64,000 nucleotides of DNA, taken from the NCBI GenBank assembly GCA_039090855.1, contig CM077024.1, positions 68,760,594 through 68,824,593 of the forward strand. Direction: 5' to 3'. Positions within the stretch are counted from its first letter, which is position 1; each line of letters opens with the position of its first letter. The notes beneath the pieces are model-generated. The model saw only the letters and a list, made by a program, of their open reading frames with translations, ran no database searches and had not been told where the DNA came from. The translations under genes and the position numbers were made by a program. The DNA is from Macrothele yani (lineage: Eukaryota; Arthropoda; Arachnida; Araneae; Macrothelidae). Of this stretch, positions 22,416 to 34,816 are shown in pieces.

Positions 22416-23360
22416 GTCTTAATTTCTGCTTTTGATGTATTTGCAGCAAAATATGAGCTTCTAAAACCTCGATTGAAAAAAAAGTCATTTGTTGTCCGAT
22501 ACTACTAATGTCGACAAACCTTTTAGGAACATTTTCTTCATGAAATAATGCATGGTTTCTACGATAGGGGCGTTGATGTATATCTTATTTTTGTCAATAT
22601 CTCTACTTCTAAGAGTCCGATTTGGAAAATTCTTTCTTTGTTGGATAGTGTTTCCGATGCGAAATGTTTTTCCTAAAAATTCAAAATTTTCACGTAAATC
22701 ATAGACTTTCCGCTATGGGGCACAAAGGCAAATTGCGTTTTCTGCGTTATTTCTGCTTGTAAAACTCCGATTTGAAAACTTCTTCCTGTATCGCATACAA
22801 GACCTGATGGAAAATATTTTGCACATAATTTCTAATGTTTGGTAAAGAATGGTTTGGCCAGCAGGGGGCATAAGCGTTCATTTCTGCTTCTGATGTATTT
22901 GTAGCAAAATCTGGGCTCCAGAAAACTCGACTAAATTTTCTTATTCTTGGACCGCCATTGCTCTTATGGAAAATCATTTGAGAATACTTTCTTCCTAAAA
23001 TAATGCAAGGTTTTATCACCAGGGGACGTAAAGTCACATCTTATTTTTGTCGATATCTCTGTTTCAAAGAGTCCGATTTGAAAAAAAATATCTGTGTTGG
23101 AGACCGTTTCCGGTGCAAAATGTTTCTCATATAAATTCATGTTTTTCTTAACACACAAGTATGCAACCAGAGGGCGTAAGCTCACGATTCCGTTTACAGC
23201 AATATCTGAGGGATTAAAAACCCGATTGAAAAACTTCGTTCTTCCGTCAGATACGATTGTTTTTCATACCGGCTCCATTGAATTTGAATAGCTTTGATAA
23301 ATTTAATTTGCATCAGAACGGATTCAAGAGACGTGCTTATTACACCCGAAAATTCGGTGT

Positions 23361-24642
23361 CATCATTCTTGTTATAGTTTTCTTCGCTTCACCTTTTTTA
23401 CATGAATATATGTGAATACTCAGGTGCCTTTCATTAAAAAGTGAAACATTGCAGCAGCAGACAAACAGTCATAACACACATTCCCCGCACTTTTTGAACA
23501 TGCTTTTGCTCTGAGAAAATGCATTAAAAAAAGGTTGACAAATGATAGTTCTTGAATTGATATAGCAAACATTTGCGTACCTGTAATAAGATAAGGCTAA
23601 CTGAGAAGATTTTTCCAAAATTTGCCGTTTAATATTTACATGTTCAATCAAGCCGATTTAATATCCTATGACGTAAAAATTACACCAAAAATGGCTAAAA
23701 AGTTTATCGTTCGACAGCAAAGATCACGAGAATGCTAATTCTTGCACTTTGTACATTTTCAGCTTAAAGGTTTCCAGCTCGAAAGCGTAAGCTTTCTTTG
23801 CATCAAACAAGATACTGTGCTTATGGAAATCTGATTAAAATGCTCTTTATAATAGGTACATGGAAAATTTTCCAACATTTTTCAGCGTTTCCAGCTTTTC
23901 ACAATCCACAGATTTTCGATAAGTTACGTCTCTATATATTTCTACTTAGTGATAAAAATTCGGTAGCTCCATTAGGCTAAAGATATCAGACTTCTAGAAG
24001 TCTGATTTTAAAAATTATTTATTTCCTTCTGTACATAATTTAAATTTAACCAAGAATTTTCGTGTACCTATTTACCAGAAATTTTTCTGATGCAAAATAT
24101 TGTTGTTATGTAGCGTTTCTTTGGAATATTAGCTTTTAATATCAGACTGAACAAAATTCTTGTATTGCCAGCTACCTGTACCGATGATCGATATTAAATA
24201 ATATAGTTCTCCTCGTTTTCTAGGTGAAAACAGTTTACCTGCTGGACACGATAACTCAAATTCTAGAAGTTGTATAGGAAAAGTTTTTTAATCAGGACGC
24301 TGCAACAATGATCAGAATAATTTCTGCATTTCCCCGCTGAGTGGAATAAGATTATTCTCTTAATTCGAACGGTGTTTTTGCATTCATAAGCCGCCCACAA
24401 AGATTAACTGTAAATTATTCAGAGTTTTTTTTTATAAATGTTCCAGGTAAAGGAAAAAGGTGTGTTTGTAATTGGTGTGGTATCTTCTGGAAGACTCTCA
24501 TTGGAAATATTCCTGTTCAGTCGTATAGAATATTTCCCTGCTGTGCGCATTTTTCTGGGATGGATATTTGCTTCCTATGTAGAAATATCTACAAATGCAG
24601 TTATGATCATGAATAGAATACGGGATTACACCATATAATACG
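23361..24642. other. No recognised feature
   Basis: AT-rich, with a few phrases reminiscent of family A monomers near 23930-24010 ('gacttctagaagtctgatttt') but no regular array. Confidence 0.4.
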
Positions 24643-25102
24643 AATTTTGAAGATGACAATCCGTTTTTGGGGTAAATATGACAAGGATGGTAAGTCAGAT
24701 AATATCCGAAAATTGGAACATTTTTTCGTCCTGGAGAGGGAATAGAATCCGCGTCTCCCAGATAGCGCCCGGGTATGTTAACCACGACACCACCCAGAAT
24801 GACCAAGTCTCAAGTGTTCCATTAATTTGAATATAACCATCAAAGGATTCTTAACTTCCAGGTTCGTTAAACAAGAATGCCGGTTGTTTCGACTAGCGAA
24901 TCCTGTGATGGTTATATTCAAATTAATCGGAAACTTGAGACTTGGTCGTTCTGTGTAGTGTACTGGGAAGCATACCCGGACGCTATCTGGGAGACGCGGA
25001 TTCCCGCTCCTGGATGACGAAATTTTCAAGTTTTTGTATATTATCTGACTTGGGTTCCTTGTCATATTTACACCAAAAAACGGATTGTCATCTTTAAAAT
25101 TT
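24643..25102. repeat. Foldback element with tRNA-like sequence in both arms
   Basis: Left arm 24643-24850 and right arm 24897-25102 are inverted copies. The outer ends are aattttgaagatgacaatcc versus ggattgtcatctttaaaatt, and the inner ends are accatcaaaggattc versus gaatcctgtgatggt, around a ~46-bp spacer. In each arm the reverse reading of the left side gives tggttaacatacccgggcg and, 20 bp on, a ggattctattccc phrase. These are spaced like A and B boxes of a tRNA-derived promoter. It could be two head-to-head SINEs or a true foldback transposon. Confidence 0.7.
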
Positions 25103-25394
25103 GTACAGTTATTGTGTCTGCTGCTACAATTGTATTGTGTGAAAATATCTGTTATTATAATTTGGACAGAAGAGATTCAACCGAATGGTCGGAAATATAA
25201 TGATTATTTACATATTCTACCATCTAATGTCACACATTTTCTGTAATATGGCAAAGAGTTCTTTTGTATTTGGTCATGATAACTCTGCTTCTAAAAGAGA
25301 TACCGTGACCAAATGCAACCAGCTATTGCCGATCTGTAAAAGCAAATAAAATCCTTTATTTACATCTCCAGCTCATTGTTAGCCTCGATTATAT

Positions 25395-26460
25395 TCACAC
25401 TGGCCACTGAATTAGAAATCTTTATTCAGTACCAGGTTGGACCTCCTTTAGTCCGAATTACAGTAAGTATGCAATTTAGCATAGATTATACAAAGTGTTG
25501 GAGTGCATCTACATCTACGAGTATACCAGGCGTTCATCAGATAGCACTTTAATTGGCCCACATTTGACAAAAGAAGTCTTTGCTCCCGGGTTTTTTTAAC
25601 ATGTGTTACACATTCTCAATGTAGTTCAAATCCGGGCTTCTTGGTAGCCAGAAAAGATGGCGAAAGTCACTGTCATGTTCGCTGAACTACTGCTGAACAC
25701 ATCTTGCGCGATGGACAGCAGTATTGTTGTTCGTTTAACAGACGTCACCTTCTGGGTGAAAAGTCAACTTCAACATTGCAGGATGGACTTGATTGGTAAC
25801 AATGTTTAGATAATCCTTGGAGAGCACCCAACCTTCCAGCAATATCAGAAGACTCGATCCATAAAAACAGAACGTGGCCTACACCATGACACCACTTTCA
25901 GTACCTTGAGTTGTATTTACAAAACAATTTGGGTCCATTGATTCATGGGGCTACCGCCAAACTCTCTGCCTACCGTCGGTACATATCAGGGTGTACCGCA
26001 ACCCGGCGGATCACATGAACTTTTTCATTCGTCCAGTGCTCAGTCACGGTGTTTTTGACACCACTGTAGACGAAATTTCGGGTTCTAGATTTCTGTATAG
26101 ATATGCGACTGCTAATACTGATCCTCTTTGATTCCCAGCGCATAGTTGGTTTGGGATATTGGTCAGGAACAGCCTTCATTGGAGGCTTAGATCAATTGTT
26201 ACACACAGGAAGTCCTTTTTCCCGTACAAACCTTCTTAAACTACACCGATCTCGTTCTGGACAGATTGTCATCGCACGTTACTGCAACCAGATGTGCACC
26301 AACAGTAAGCTCTTTACCGAACTCGGAAAGATCCTTTGTTTTTCCAGTTTTAATCAACACTACTTAAGATTACTGAAGAGTAGCAGTCTTAATCCCACGG
26401 CGAACCTTGTACCACGTATCTTACCTATAAGATCCGTAAGCGAAATTGATATAGGTGTAG
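25395..26460 (-). pseudogene. Tc1-like transposase relic (second family)
   Basis: Minus-strand translation of about 25780-25900 gives ESGVMV followed by a tryptophan-to-stop change, and then FYGSSLLILLEGWVLSKDYL and VTNQVHP. This is the conserved core between the first and second catalytic aspartates of Tc1 transposases. Flanking minus-strand frames (25970-26179 and up to 26450) are consistent with the upstream half. Many stops and frameshifts occur. Terminal repeats were not found. Confidence 0.55.
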
Positions 26461-26696
26461 AGTTTTGTATATCTCAGAAAACACTCGATAAAAAAATAGC
26501 AGTGACGTTTATAAGCTAATTTTCTTTAAGATAAATACGAAAATAAATAAAAAAGGGTTATTATTATTAATTGTTATCCAGTAGTAAGCTCTTCGACATT
26601 TTAAAAGTAGTATTCGTTTTCCTTTTAATCTTCATGCTTGTGAGTAAATTTGAATATATCACGAGCAAAATAATTTATTTTTATTCGTTTATTTTC

Positions 26697-26875
26697 GAAG
26701 GGGCTTGACGAGCATCATGAATGAGTAACTCACTAGGAGTCATAAGTAGTTCCCCGCCCTTCATTTGAGGCCACTGGTTATTGGAAAGGAAGAGAGCCGG
26801 TACTGTAGAAAAAGCGTAATATCGATGCTTCACCCGGAATTCCGGCCCAGATCCAACTCGGGCGAAAAACTGGAA
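26697..26875 (-). mobile_element. Degenerate tRNA-derived SINE
   Basis: The reverse complement reads a decayed B-box region (ggaattccgggtgaagcat), the 'accagtggcctcaaatgaagggcgggga' body broken by changes, and 'cttatgactcctagtgagttactcat'. It is clearly the family seen at 52.1 kb, but with many substitutions and no intact head. Confidence 0.6.
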
Positions 26876-27269
26876 GCCAGAGCCTCGTGTCACTCCTCCA
26901 CAGGGACACTTATTGCTTTCCTTCATATTTTTCTTAACAACTGTTTCTTTTGTCAATAGATCGGGAAAATGTTTGCTGCTTTGAATTCAGCATAAAATTA
27001 TAACTGATATATTGCAGACCTTCTTTATACTAAAATAATACGTTCAACATATTTCAAGAGTTGAATACATAAATTTTGATTTTTTGTAATGTATGTCTAA
27101 TGTCAATGATAGAAATATCTTATTCCAAAAGTTCTTATTAAAACGTACAGATTGTTACCAAAAAATAATTTTGGTTGCCCATGCAGAAATCAGGGAATGC
27201 TCAGCATGCCCTGATTGCTGCGACGTCAAGCTTAAGAAACCGAGCATGCCCGTGGTCGAGGTCTGTTGG
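26876..27269. other. No recognised feature
   Basis: AT-rich, no supported gene. It ends beside the A-tail of the next SINE. Confidence 0.4.
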
Positions 27270-27449
27270 TTTTTTTATTGGGGGTTTAAAGGTCACCATG
27301 AGCAACTCAGTGGGCTATAAGCAGTCGCCCGTTCCTAATTTAGGGACACTGGATCGAGGAAAGAGACAGAGCCAGTGTTGTAAGACAAACACAACATTAA
27401 TGCCACACCCAGATTCGAAGCCGGACCCATCTCGGACGAATGGTCAGAA
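27270..27449 (-). mobile_element. SINE, 3' part (downstream of the LINE insertion)
   Basis: The reverse complement starts ttctgaccattcgtccgaga and has a B box (ggcttcgaatctgggtg). It continues with the family body ('ccctaaattaggaacgggcgactgcttatagccc') and ends in an A-rich tail, seen as a T-run at 27270-27276. Its missing head is at 34817-34857, beyond the LINE. Confidence 0.8.
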
Positions 27450-28965
27450 CTTCAAAATATCTTTATTGCCATAAAACCATATAAACAATATTTACAGTAA
27501 GTTCACCGGGAACACTTGCCATTTTGGCATATTTTACACGGAAGACAAAAAGACTCAACAAACATACAGTATTGCGAAATTACAATGACAGAACACAGAA
27601 ACGAGATCAATTTAACATTCTCCGTCTACCACAGAAAGCCAAAAAAAAAAAAAAAGAAAGCACCAGGTAATTCACAATAATGAACATTAAAATTAAACAA
27701 AACACAAAACCTGTAAAACTGAACATTGTCAAAGGCCGCACAAAGTTAAAAATATTTAAGCATATCATTCATGAAAAAAAAAACATCAAGCCAGGAAAAA
27801 AAAACCTTGCTCGTAACATGTACGCTACCACTAACAACATGATATACTGTTTTTTTCTGCCAGGCTGTAAAACTATATTTTACGACAGACATATTAATTC
27901 ATTAAGAATCATGAACCAAAATAAGCGTAAACCTTTACTCTAAAAAACCTGCTTAAAGCGGGTACGCTGCTTCTAATACAAAAATAGGCTCTTCTGTCTG
28001 TCTGTAAGTACCTCAATATTACATAAAAGAAAAAATATCGCTAAGTGAGACTATGAGCAACATAATTCGCAACAAAAAAAACATTATACATACGAATCAG
28101 TTTCACTTGAAAACAAAAATCATCTACTTCTCAATCTATAAACACAGACGTTTTTCATCAACAAGTTGCGGAGAAAGTAGGTGAGTAAAAATCTCGTAGC
28201 ATTAGATGCAACAAACAAACAAAAAGGACTCATCATTCAGATGTGATAAATACAAAAATTCAATGTACAGGATATATTGCAAATGTTGCTAAATTCAATG
28301 GGAAGAATCGTAAATTAGAAGTACAGAAAACTGCATGACATTACAACAAATGAGCATTACATTATCTTAAAGAAACCGTCATTTTCATACAGAGAAAGTA
28401 CTTATTGCTAGACAAAAACTAAATAGCTAAATTAGTCTGTCACTTTAACAATAGGCTTGCAAAGACAAATACTACAACTGAAAAAAAAAACTTCAGACAT
28501 AGTAAAATTCTTATTAACCACTATGGGTTCGATAATGCAGAAAAAAAGACCATTATGTTATCGCTAGACAGTGCAAGCAACTTCAAGCATTCAATTTTCC
28601 CCAACAATAAATACAAAATTCAGTTATAAACGCGAATGATTAGGAAAAAGCTTAACAGCACATGACGGTGCAACGTAATAACATAAAATACTCTCACGTG
28701 ACACTCAATGAAGCAGAACAATTCATAAGACACTAACTTTATGAAATTGAACAGAGAAACGTAACTAGGTAGTCAAATAAAACGACATATTACCCAACAG
28801 TAATTTATGGAAAAAGAGGTTATGCCGAACACTTCGTCGGGCAACTAACATGCGTAAATATACAAAAATACTCACAACATAGTGCAAAAAAAACCCCAAA
28901 AAACCAAAAAACGCTCCAGTACAATACGAAGGCAGAGATCGGACCACAACAAAATGCCGTGGACG
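27450..28965 (-). other. 3' UTR of the Tx1-like LINE
   Basis: About 1.5 kb of A-rich (plus strand) noncoding sequence between the ORF2 stop and the LINE end. A polyadenylation signal, read on the minus strand, lies at 27467-27462, thirteen bases from the end. No tail of A residues follows it. Confidence 0.75.
27462..27467 (-). terminator. Polyadenylation signal AATAAA of the LINE
   Basis: Reverse complement of tttatt, close to the LINE/SINE junction. Confidence 0.55.
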
Positions 28966-31900
28966 TTACACGGTTAGTGTTACAATACCATTATTCGTAT
29001 TAAACCAGATATGACTTGGGGACCACTTAGCATGAAAACTGTCAAGACTGTTACTCGTCTCTGCAGTATCATACTCGACCTGCAATATCGCAGTCACAGA
29101 CTGACGGTATCTGCTACAAAGAAAACGTCTTGCCACGTTATAACGTCTAAGGGTAGGACAATCGACACTAATATGATAGTACTGATAAATTGTATATTTT
29201 GCTTGCAATATGAGAAAAATGCATACAGAATTGTGTGATGAAGCAGATGGGTGATGTGAGCGAAGAACATTATAATGAAACATGGTATGTAAAGAAGCAC
29301 AAACATTCTGAAGCAAAAGAAACATCAATGAAAACAAAGGCTGTAAAAACAAGCACATCGAGTAAGAGTGAAATACATCTCCCTCTGTATTGCAAAAATA
29401 ACATAGTGACGATGTAAGATGCCGAAAACGATGAAGGGTGCGTGGGGTTAATAAGCGACTATGTAGATGTAACCAATGGATATCCCTTGCCTTTGGAGAA
29501 GCCAAGGCGGTTAGTGGATCACTCCATGTTGCTGGTACTTCTGCCTCTGGCACGGAGGGAATCTGCATTGGATCGGTAAAATATGTAATGAAATGCCTAT
29601 AAATCAGTTTAGCAGATACTTGATGTGGAAGAAACGGCTGGTCATCTAGATAAATAAGGAACGGGAGACTGAGTGAGGCTGATGAGTTCTGAATAAGGCC
29701 ATTCTGATTGGCAAGTTGTGGGTAGAGTCTCTGAATGCAAATCTGGATATGCCGAAGTTGAGCACGATGAACAGGGGTATCTGCAAACAAGGGAGAAATG
29801 CGAGAAAGAGGTTTCCAAAGGAGATCAATGTCAACGAGTTGAGAGACCTTCACAACTCCACTGGCAAACCATGAGGAGTAGTGAAGGTACGAAGAGGTAG
29901 AAGAGTAGATAGCAGAGGAGAAGAAGAGGGGTTCTGCAAGGAGGTCATTAGTAGTGGAAGGGGGAGTCGGACAGGATTCAGGGAGCGCCAAAGGGTAAGT
30001 GCAGACTTGTAAGTGTCAGGGAAATGAGTGGGAATGAATGGGAACAGGTCCATTCGCAGAAAAGTTTGAACTGTAAGGTGGGGACTCCGGGGAAGAACAG
30101 AGTATCGATAATGGTTTGCGTTGAAGAAAGAGGCGTTGAAAAAATCTTAAGAAAGTTATGAAGATGAAAGGCTTGAAATTTTCGAGTGATATCAGCAAGA
30201 GAGAGACCACCATACGAAATCGGAAGAGAAAGCGTGGAGCGATGCACCCAATGAATAATATTCCAAATGAAGTCCACAAAAGTTCTCTGCAGATGATTCA
30301 GCAAGAAAGGTGGCGGAAGGTGAGCAATCCAGCTGTGAAACAATTTCGGTTGCACAAACACATTTAGTAGCATTGCCCGACTAAAAAATGAAAGAAAGGG
30401 TTTGAGCTGACGGAGAGGCGCAAGTCTTCGATTAATTCGATGAACGAGGGGGTTCCATGCTGCAGCAGCAACCGCCTCCGGTTTTCCGAAGTGCACACCA
30501 AGAAATTTGACTACGTTGGAAGACCATCGGGCACCCCACGGACGGTCACCACGGGTCGCCCACGCTCCCGTCCATAAACCTGAGCATTTTTCAGTGTTTA
30601 AGGCTGATCCAGAAATTACGGCATATTCGTTATATGTTGATAATAAGATTCCAAACGAAGATTCTGTTCGTAAAAATAACGTCAAGTCATCGGCATATGC
30701 AGTCAAGACAGTATGATGGTGCCGGGTGCACACAACTCCACGGGGGACAGAAGAAAGAAGTCGGAAACGGAGACAGATTAGAAGAGGTTCAAAACAGAGT
30801 GCAAAGTTGACCCGACAGGGGACAGCCCTGCCGGATACCGTTAGAATAAGGGATAGCAGAAGTAATAAAAGTCGAAGTACGAACCCGAAAAAAAGAGTTT
30901 GAATACAGATTAGAAAGAGCCTGGCAGAAGAAGGGAGGGAATCCAAAGCGTTGAAGGACAGTAAAGATATAAGTATGGTTAATGGAATCAAAAGCCTGTC
31001 GTTGATCAATATTAAAAATAGCAAGGGGTTCTGCTAGCTGGGATGCGAGAGTGTTAAGATCGCGGATCGTGGTAATATTAGAAGCGATAGAGCGGGTGGG
31101 AACAGTGTAAGTTTGGTCAGGATGAATTAAATAGGATAGAACAGGATTCAGACGGAGTGCGAGTAGTTTAGCAAAGATTTTATAGTCGGTATTAAGTATA
31201 GAGATGGGTCGCCAGTTAGATAAAATACCAAGATAGCCAGATTTAGGAATAAGGCGAAGCAGAGCAAAGCTGAAAGCATTGGAAGAAGAACTTGAAGACG
31301 AAAAAAGGAAATTATAACAACTGAGGAGAAGTGGCATGAGATAAGGAAGGAATGTTTTGTAGAATTTTAAGGAAAGCCCATCCTCTCCTGGTGAGGAACG
31401 ATCATTTAAACTGTAAATCGAATTGCGGATTTCTTGAGGGGTGATCTGAGCATTTAGAGAGGACACATAGCATTCAGGAACTTGCGGAAGGTCTTGCAAA
31501 AGTGGTGCAGAAGAGGCTGGCTGTGTTAATGTACGTTGAAAACGTTGGCTATAATACGCATGAGTTTGATTACATATAACATATGGGTCAGTAGTTACTG
31601 AGCCATTAGAGAGGGTGAGTTGTACAATGGTATTATTTTTTTTCCTTCGTACCTCGAGGGAACGGAGACTGCGAAAAGGATCTTCTTCGAATCTGAGAAA
31701 TGAGTATTTCAGACGGGTCAGTACATTTGAAACAGAGGCTTGAAGACATTCTCGTAATTTCGTTTCAAGGAGATCATAATCCGATGAGGTTCGTGGGATT
31801 CGCTGAAGCGCGCGCCGGAGACTGTCCACAGTCATATTACGCCGGGTTCTGATAGTAAAAGAATATTTCTTCGCAAAAGCTACAACAGATTGTTTTGTCG

Positions 31901-32783
31901 AGATCCACAGAGCCGCTGGGTCGGAAACAAAAGACAATTGAGTAACAGCTTGAGTGATAATAAGAACAACTTCAGTATTAAAATCAGGATCTTGAAGACA
32001 TGAATCATCTAAAGACCAAACACTCGGCCGTGGAATACCAATAGACTGAAAACAGAGGGAAAGAATAACTGGCTTATGGTCTGAAGAAACAGAAGGTGCG
32101 TGATTGACTGAAATAATAGACGGACGAATAAAACGGGAGACATAAAATCGATCAAGTCTGGCTGCAGCACAATTTAAATGAATAGGGGGGAACCAAGAAA
32201 ACTCTCGTTCAGTTGGGTGTAGATATCTGAAGGCATCTTGGAGGTCAAAGTTGAAGACAATCTGAGAGAGCTGAGAAACTAAAGAATGACGGCTTTCATG
32301 TGAATTATCTCTATCAACGTAAGGTTGAAGTGTACAATTAAAATCACCAGCAAAAAGAATAAGGTCTGAGGGAGGAATATTCGCAAGAACGGCAGCAACA
32401 TAAACCAGGAGATCAGTAGCTTCATTATTATTTTGAGGTACATGAATATTTAATAGATGAATTCGACTGGACTGAAGGCAAAACGAAATACATTGAAAAA
32501 CTCCCAGGCGGCTCTGGGACTCGACAATATTCTGTAATATAGAGTGAAATCGGGAATGAAATGCTATTGCAGTTCCGGACCCAACATGTGTCCTGTAATT
32601 ATGATAAAAAACATAAGGCCAGCGGCGCCAGCGAGCAAAATTGATTCCTGCCGAACAGTTAGTCTCTTGCAACATTAGAACATCCGCCTTTAAAGGTCGG
32701 ACATCTTCAAAAACCAATGCGTTTGCTGCTGACGCCGCTAAACCTCGGCAGTTAAAAGAAACAAATAGTACCTTAGAGTTCAT
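28966..32783 (-). pseudogene. ORF2: LINE ORF2: APE endonuclease + reverse transcriptase (two frame breaks)
   Basis: ORF2 starts at ATG 32783, which overlaps the ORF1 stop (ATGA). The endonuclease shows N11, E40 (LQET), GDFN at 146-149, RLDRFYV near 209-215 and SDHKPV at 234-239. RT follows with SPGEDG, LIPKSG, NWRPIS, DQRQAFD and SNGIRQGCPLSGQL. A break in a T-run at about 30791 shifts the frame, after which YADD is encoded at 30697-30686. A second shift near 29980-30010 leads to the C-terminal region, which contains a CCHC finger C-x2-C-x7-H-x4-C (CYFCNTEGDVFHSYSMC). The stop is at 28966. Both breaks are single-base changes and the rest of the protein is well preserved. It would nick target DNA and prime reverse transcription of its own RNA. 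Confidence 0.9.
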
Positions 32784-34545
32784 TTTGGTGGCTGCAAAAC
32801 CCCCTCAACTCGTTTATCAAGCATTGTTAATAAATAACGAATACGTCGACAAAATAAGTGCACTTTTGGTGTGGTAGTCGAGTGCTTGTGGAACAGTTCA
32901 TGTAAAAAAGATAACTGTGAAACCAATTCCGGCACTTTAGACAGATTTTTCTGAATGCAAGGAATTTTCATGATGCTAGTTCTCTTAGGAACCGCATACA
33001 GAGAGACTAGTTCGAAGTAAGATAATGGCGTAACTGGCACTTCTATATCTTTAAGATATCTATCAAAGTCTTCCGCACACTCTGGATATGGTTCAATATC
33101 AGAATGTGTCGACGTGGTGTCACTCAGATTATCAGGTATTTCCATGTCAACCTCCTGATAGCTCACACTGGTTTCAGGCTGTTTTAGGGTTGAAGTGGAA
33201 GAGTTGCTTCGTTCAAGACTCGGCGACTGAGAGGGTCCACCAGAACGTGTCGCTTTCGAGCTGGACCTGGTTTGTGGTCGACCTCTCTTTTTCTTAGGAG
33301 ATGTCGGGGTCAAAGGTCTCTTACACGTAGTTGTAGAAACTCGTGTTCCCCCCGACGGTGGCAAGGCAGGGTAATCTTCTAATTGATAACCACTATTAGG
33401 TACTTCCACAGAAGAGGATCGCTGAGCTGCAGAGTTATGAATAATAAGACTCTGAAATGTGCTGTCTGTACTCAACATAGCATCATCTACTGATTCCAGG
33501 TTTGGTGTCCGGGCAACTGACGGCTCAGAACAGAATGATGACTCAACGGCTCCAGGATTTGAAGTAGAATTATTCTGCACATTTCTGTGAGGACACGAGG
33601 TCACCCGATGCCCTTCCCCTTTACAATAAAAGCACTGCATTCCTGCAAATAAGTCAAACGTGTATTTTCTTGAGTCTGTAATAACCTCAACGGAGGTAGG
33701 CCTGTCCTTCAGAGCCTGTTCCGTAGGGAAAATCACCCTATACTGACGACGTCCTCCTTGCACATAGGCATAGGGGTGTTTAAGCCTGCAGCAGAGAGAA
33801 ATTTTGTTGTACCTACTACTCTGCCGATGGAACTAAGCGCATCTACTAATAGTTCATCAGGAAGTCCCGAGGGAACGGGTGTCAGAGTGACGGTAACAGG
33901 GCGCTGAATAGAAGGTGTCGGTTGCAGATGCACAGTACCAATGTCTACACCACATTGAAGAATTTTTTCAACAGCAGATTTTAGGGTAAAGCGCACTTCG
34001 ATTCCCCCACCAAAACGGATGGCTGATTTGATGGATTCTCTGGAAACAACCATTGAAATTGCATCCAGGTACCGAGGGATTGGGGTGTCCTTTAGGGCAG
34101 GAACATAAACAGTGAAAGATAAATTTTCTGAGAAACGCTTACCTAGAACAGAGTCATCCGGAACTTTCAGTTGTAAAACTTTATCCACACGTGTAATCGT
34201 ATATTGAGAGTCTATTGAAGCTGCAGAAGGTACATTCGCAGGACGGACAGCAGTCGCATAGGTGCTGAGAGGGGGTGGGGGTGGGCCCTCGGCTCCGACC
34301 CCTTCATGCACAATTTGTTCCACAACACTTAACACACTTTCCGAAGAATGACAGATCACAGTGGAGGTATCCATTACTGATATATCCTGGGAAGCAGACA
34401 CACTGGTCGTTGATATAGAAGATTCGAGTAGAATAGGCACAGAAGCATCAGACGTCGACTTAGACGCTGAGGTCGTAATCATCTTGACTACTAACACAGA
34501 ACTTAAACTAAAACCTAGTGTTGCGGCTTGCAACACTAAAAACAA
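32780..34545 (-). pseudogene. ORF1: LINE ORF1 protein with CCHC zinc knuckle (one frame break)
   Basis: About 590 codons in two frames that switch near 33765-33780, at a short C-run in the coding strand. The first part (from about 34545) is Ser/Thr/Val-rich, then has a domain with VYVPALKDTPIPRYLDAISM and GGGIEVRFTLKSAVEKIL that resembles an RRM-like nucleic-acid-binding fold. The second part carries one knuckle CFYCKGEGHRVTSC (C-x2-C-x4-H-x4-C), a Ser/Pro-rich, basic region (KKKRGRPQTRSSSKATRSGG), and an acidic stretch. Its stop TGA shares bases with the ORF2 ATG. By analogy with other Tx1/L1 elements it should bind the LINE RNA. The exact start is uncertain. Confidence 0.75.
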
Positions 34546-34816
34546 AAGAACCCACCTTCAACAGTATGCTTGAAGGCATAGGTACTCTCCTTGAGTAACC
34601 TTGTAACACTGAAGTGAGTAACTGACCTAGTCACCCACGTCGGTGGAAAATACACCAAAAAAATAAAAATAATAAAGGCTGTCCCAACGAATTTGTAGGT
34701 TCAACTTAAGCATACAACATTCACAAAACTAAATAACATAAAAAACCTAACAGGAAAACTCCCAAAAACAACTAATATCACTCAAAGTGCAGGAGCACTA
34801 GTAAACGTGACCGCCC

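Larger units (their letters stand above)
20962..23360 (+). repeat. Higher-order array of ~155-bp monomers with CTCF-like motifs (family A)
   Basis: The element opens with a hairpin (agcacgtcttt...aaagatcgtgct, 20962-20991), then a tgtccgtccgtcagtccgtctg tract and cacgatatctct. It then runs through about fourteen monomers and ends near gacgtgct (23331-23338) and a second hairpin (acacccgaaaattcggtgt, 23342-23360). Each monomer has a 'tccgatttgaaaaattc' phrase and one GGGGGCG-core motif. Motif starts are 21144, 21310, 21456, 21615, 21771, 21917, 22104, 22254, 22398, 22557, 22710, 22856, 23015 and 23163. Three monomer types recur in order (ccgctaggggg, ccaccaggggg, cgccaggggg), giving a ~465-bp trimer repeated about four times. 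A T-run (22058-22074) lengthens one unit. No protein is encoded. Confidence 0.9.
27450..34816 (-). mobile_element. Tx1/L1-like LINE, apparently full length
   Basis: A 7.37-kb element read on the minus strand: short 5' UTR, ORF1 (34545-32780), ORF2 (32783-28966), and a ~1.5-kb 3' UTR that ends AATAAA-gatattttgaag with no poly(A). It lies between the two halves of one SINE. The flanks ggtcagaa (27442-27449) and gatcagaa (34817-34824) form an 8-bp target duplication with one mismatch. RT motifs (NWRPIS...DYKI, IHPDQT, DQRQAFD) are closest to the Tx1 branch of L1-type LINEs, some lineages of which are target-specific. Only about three single-base frame breaks separate it from open reading frames, so it is young. 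Confidence 0.85.

Noticed and set aside
23330..23375. Helitron 3' terminus (hairpin followed by CTRR) at the family A end
   Set aside because: A hairpin is present (acacccgaaaattcggtgt), but it is followed by catcattcttg, not a CTRR motif, and the element shows inverted-like ends instead.
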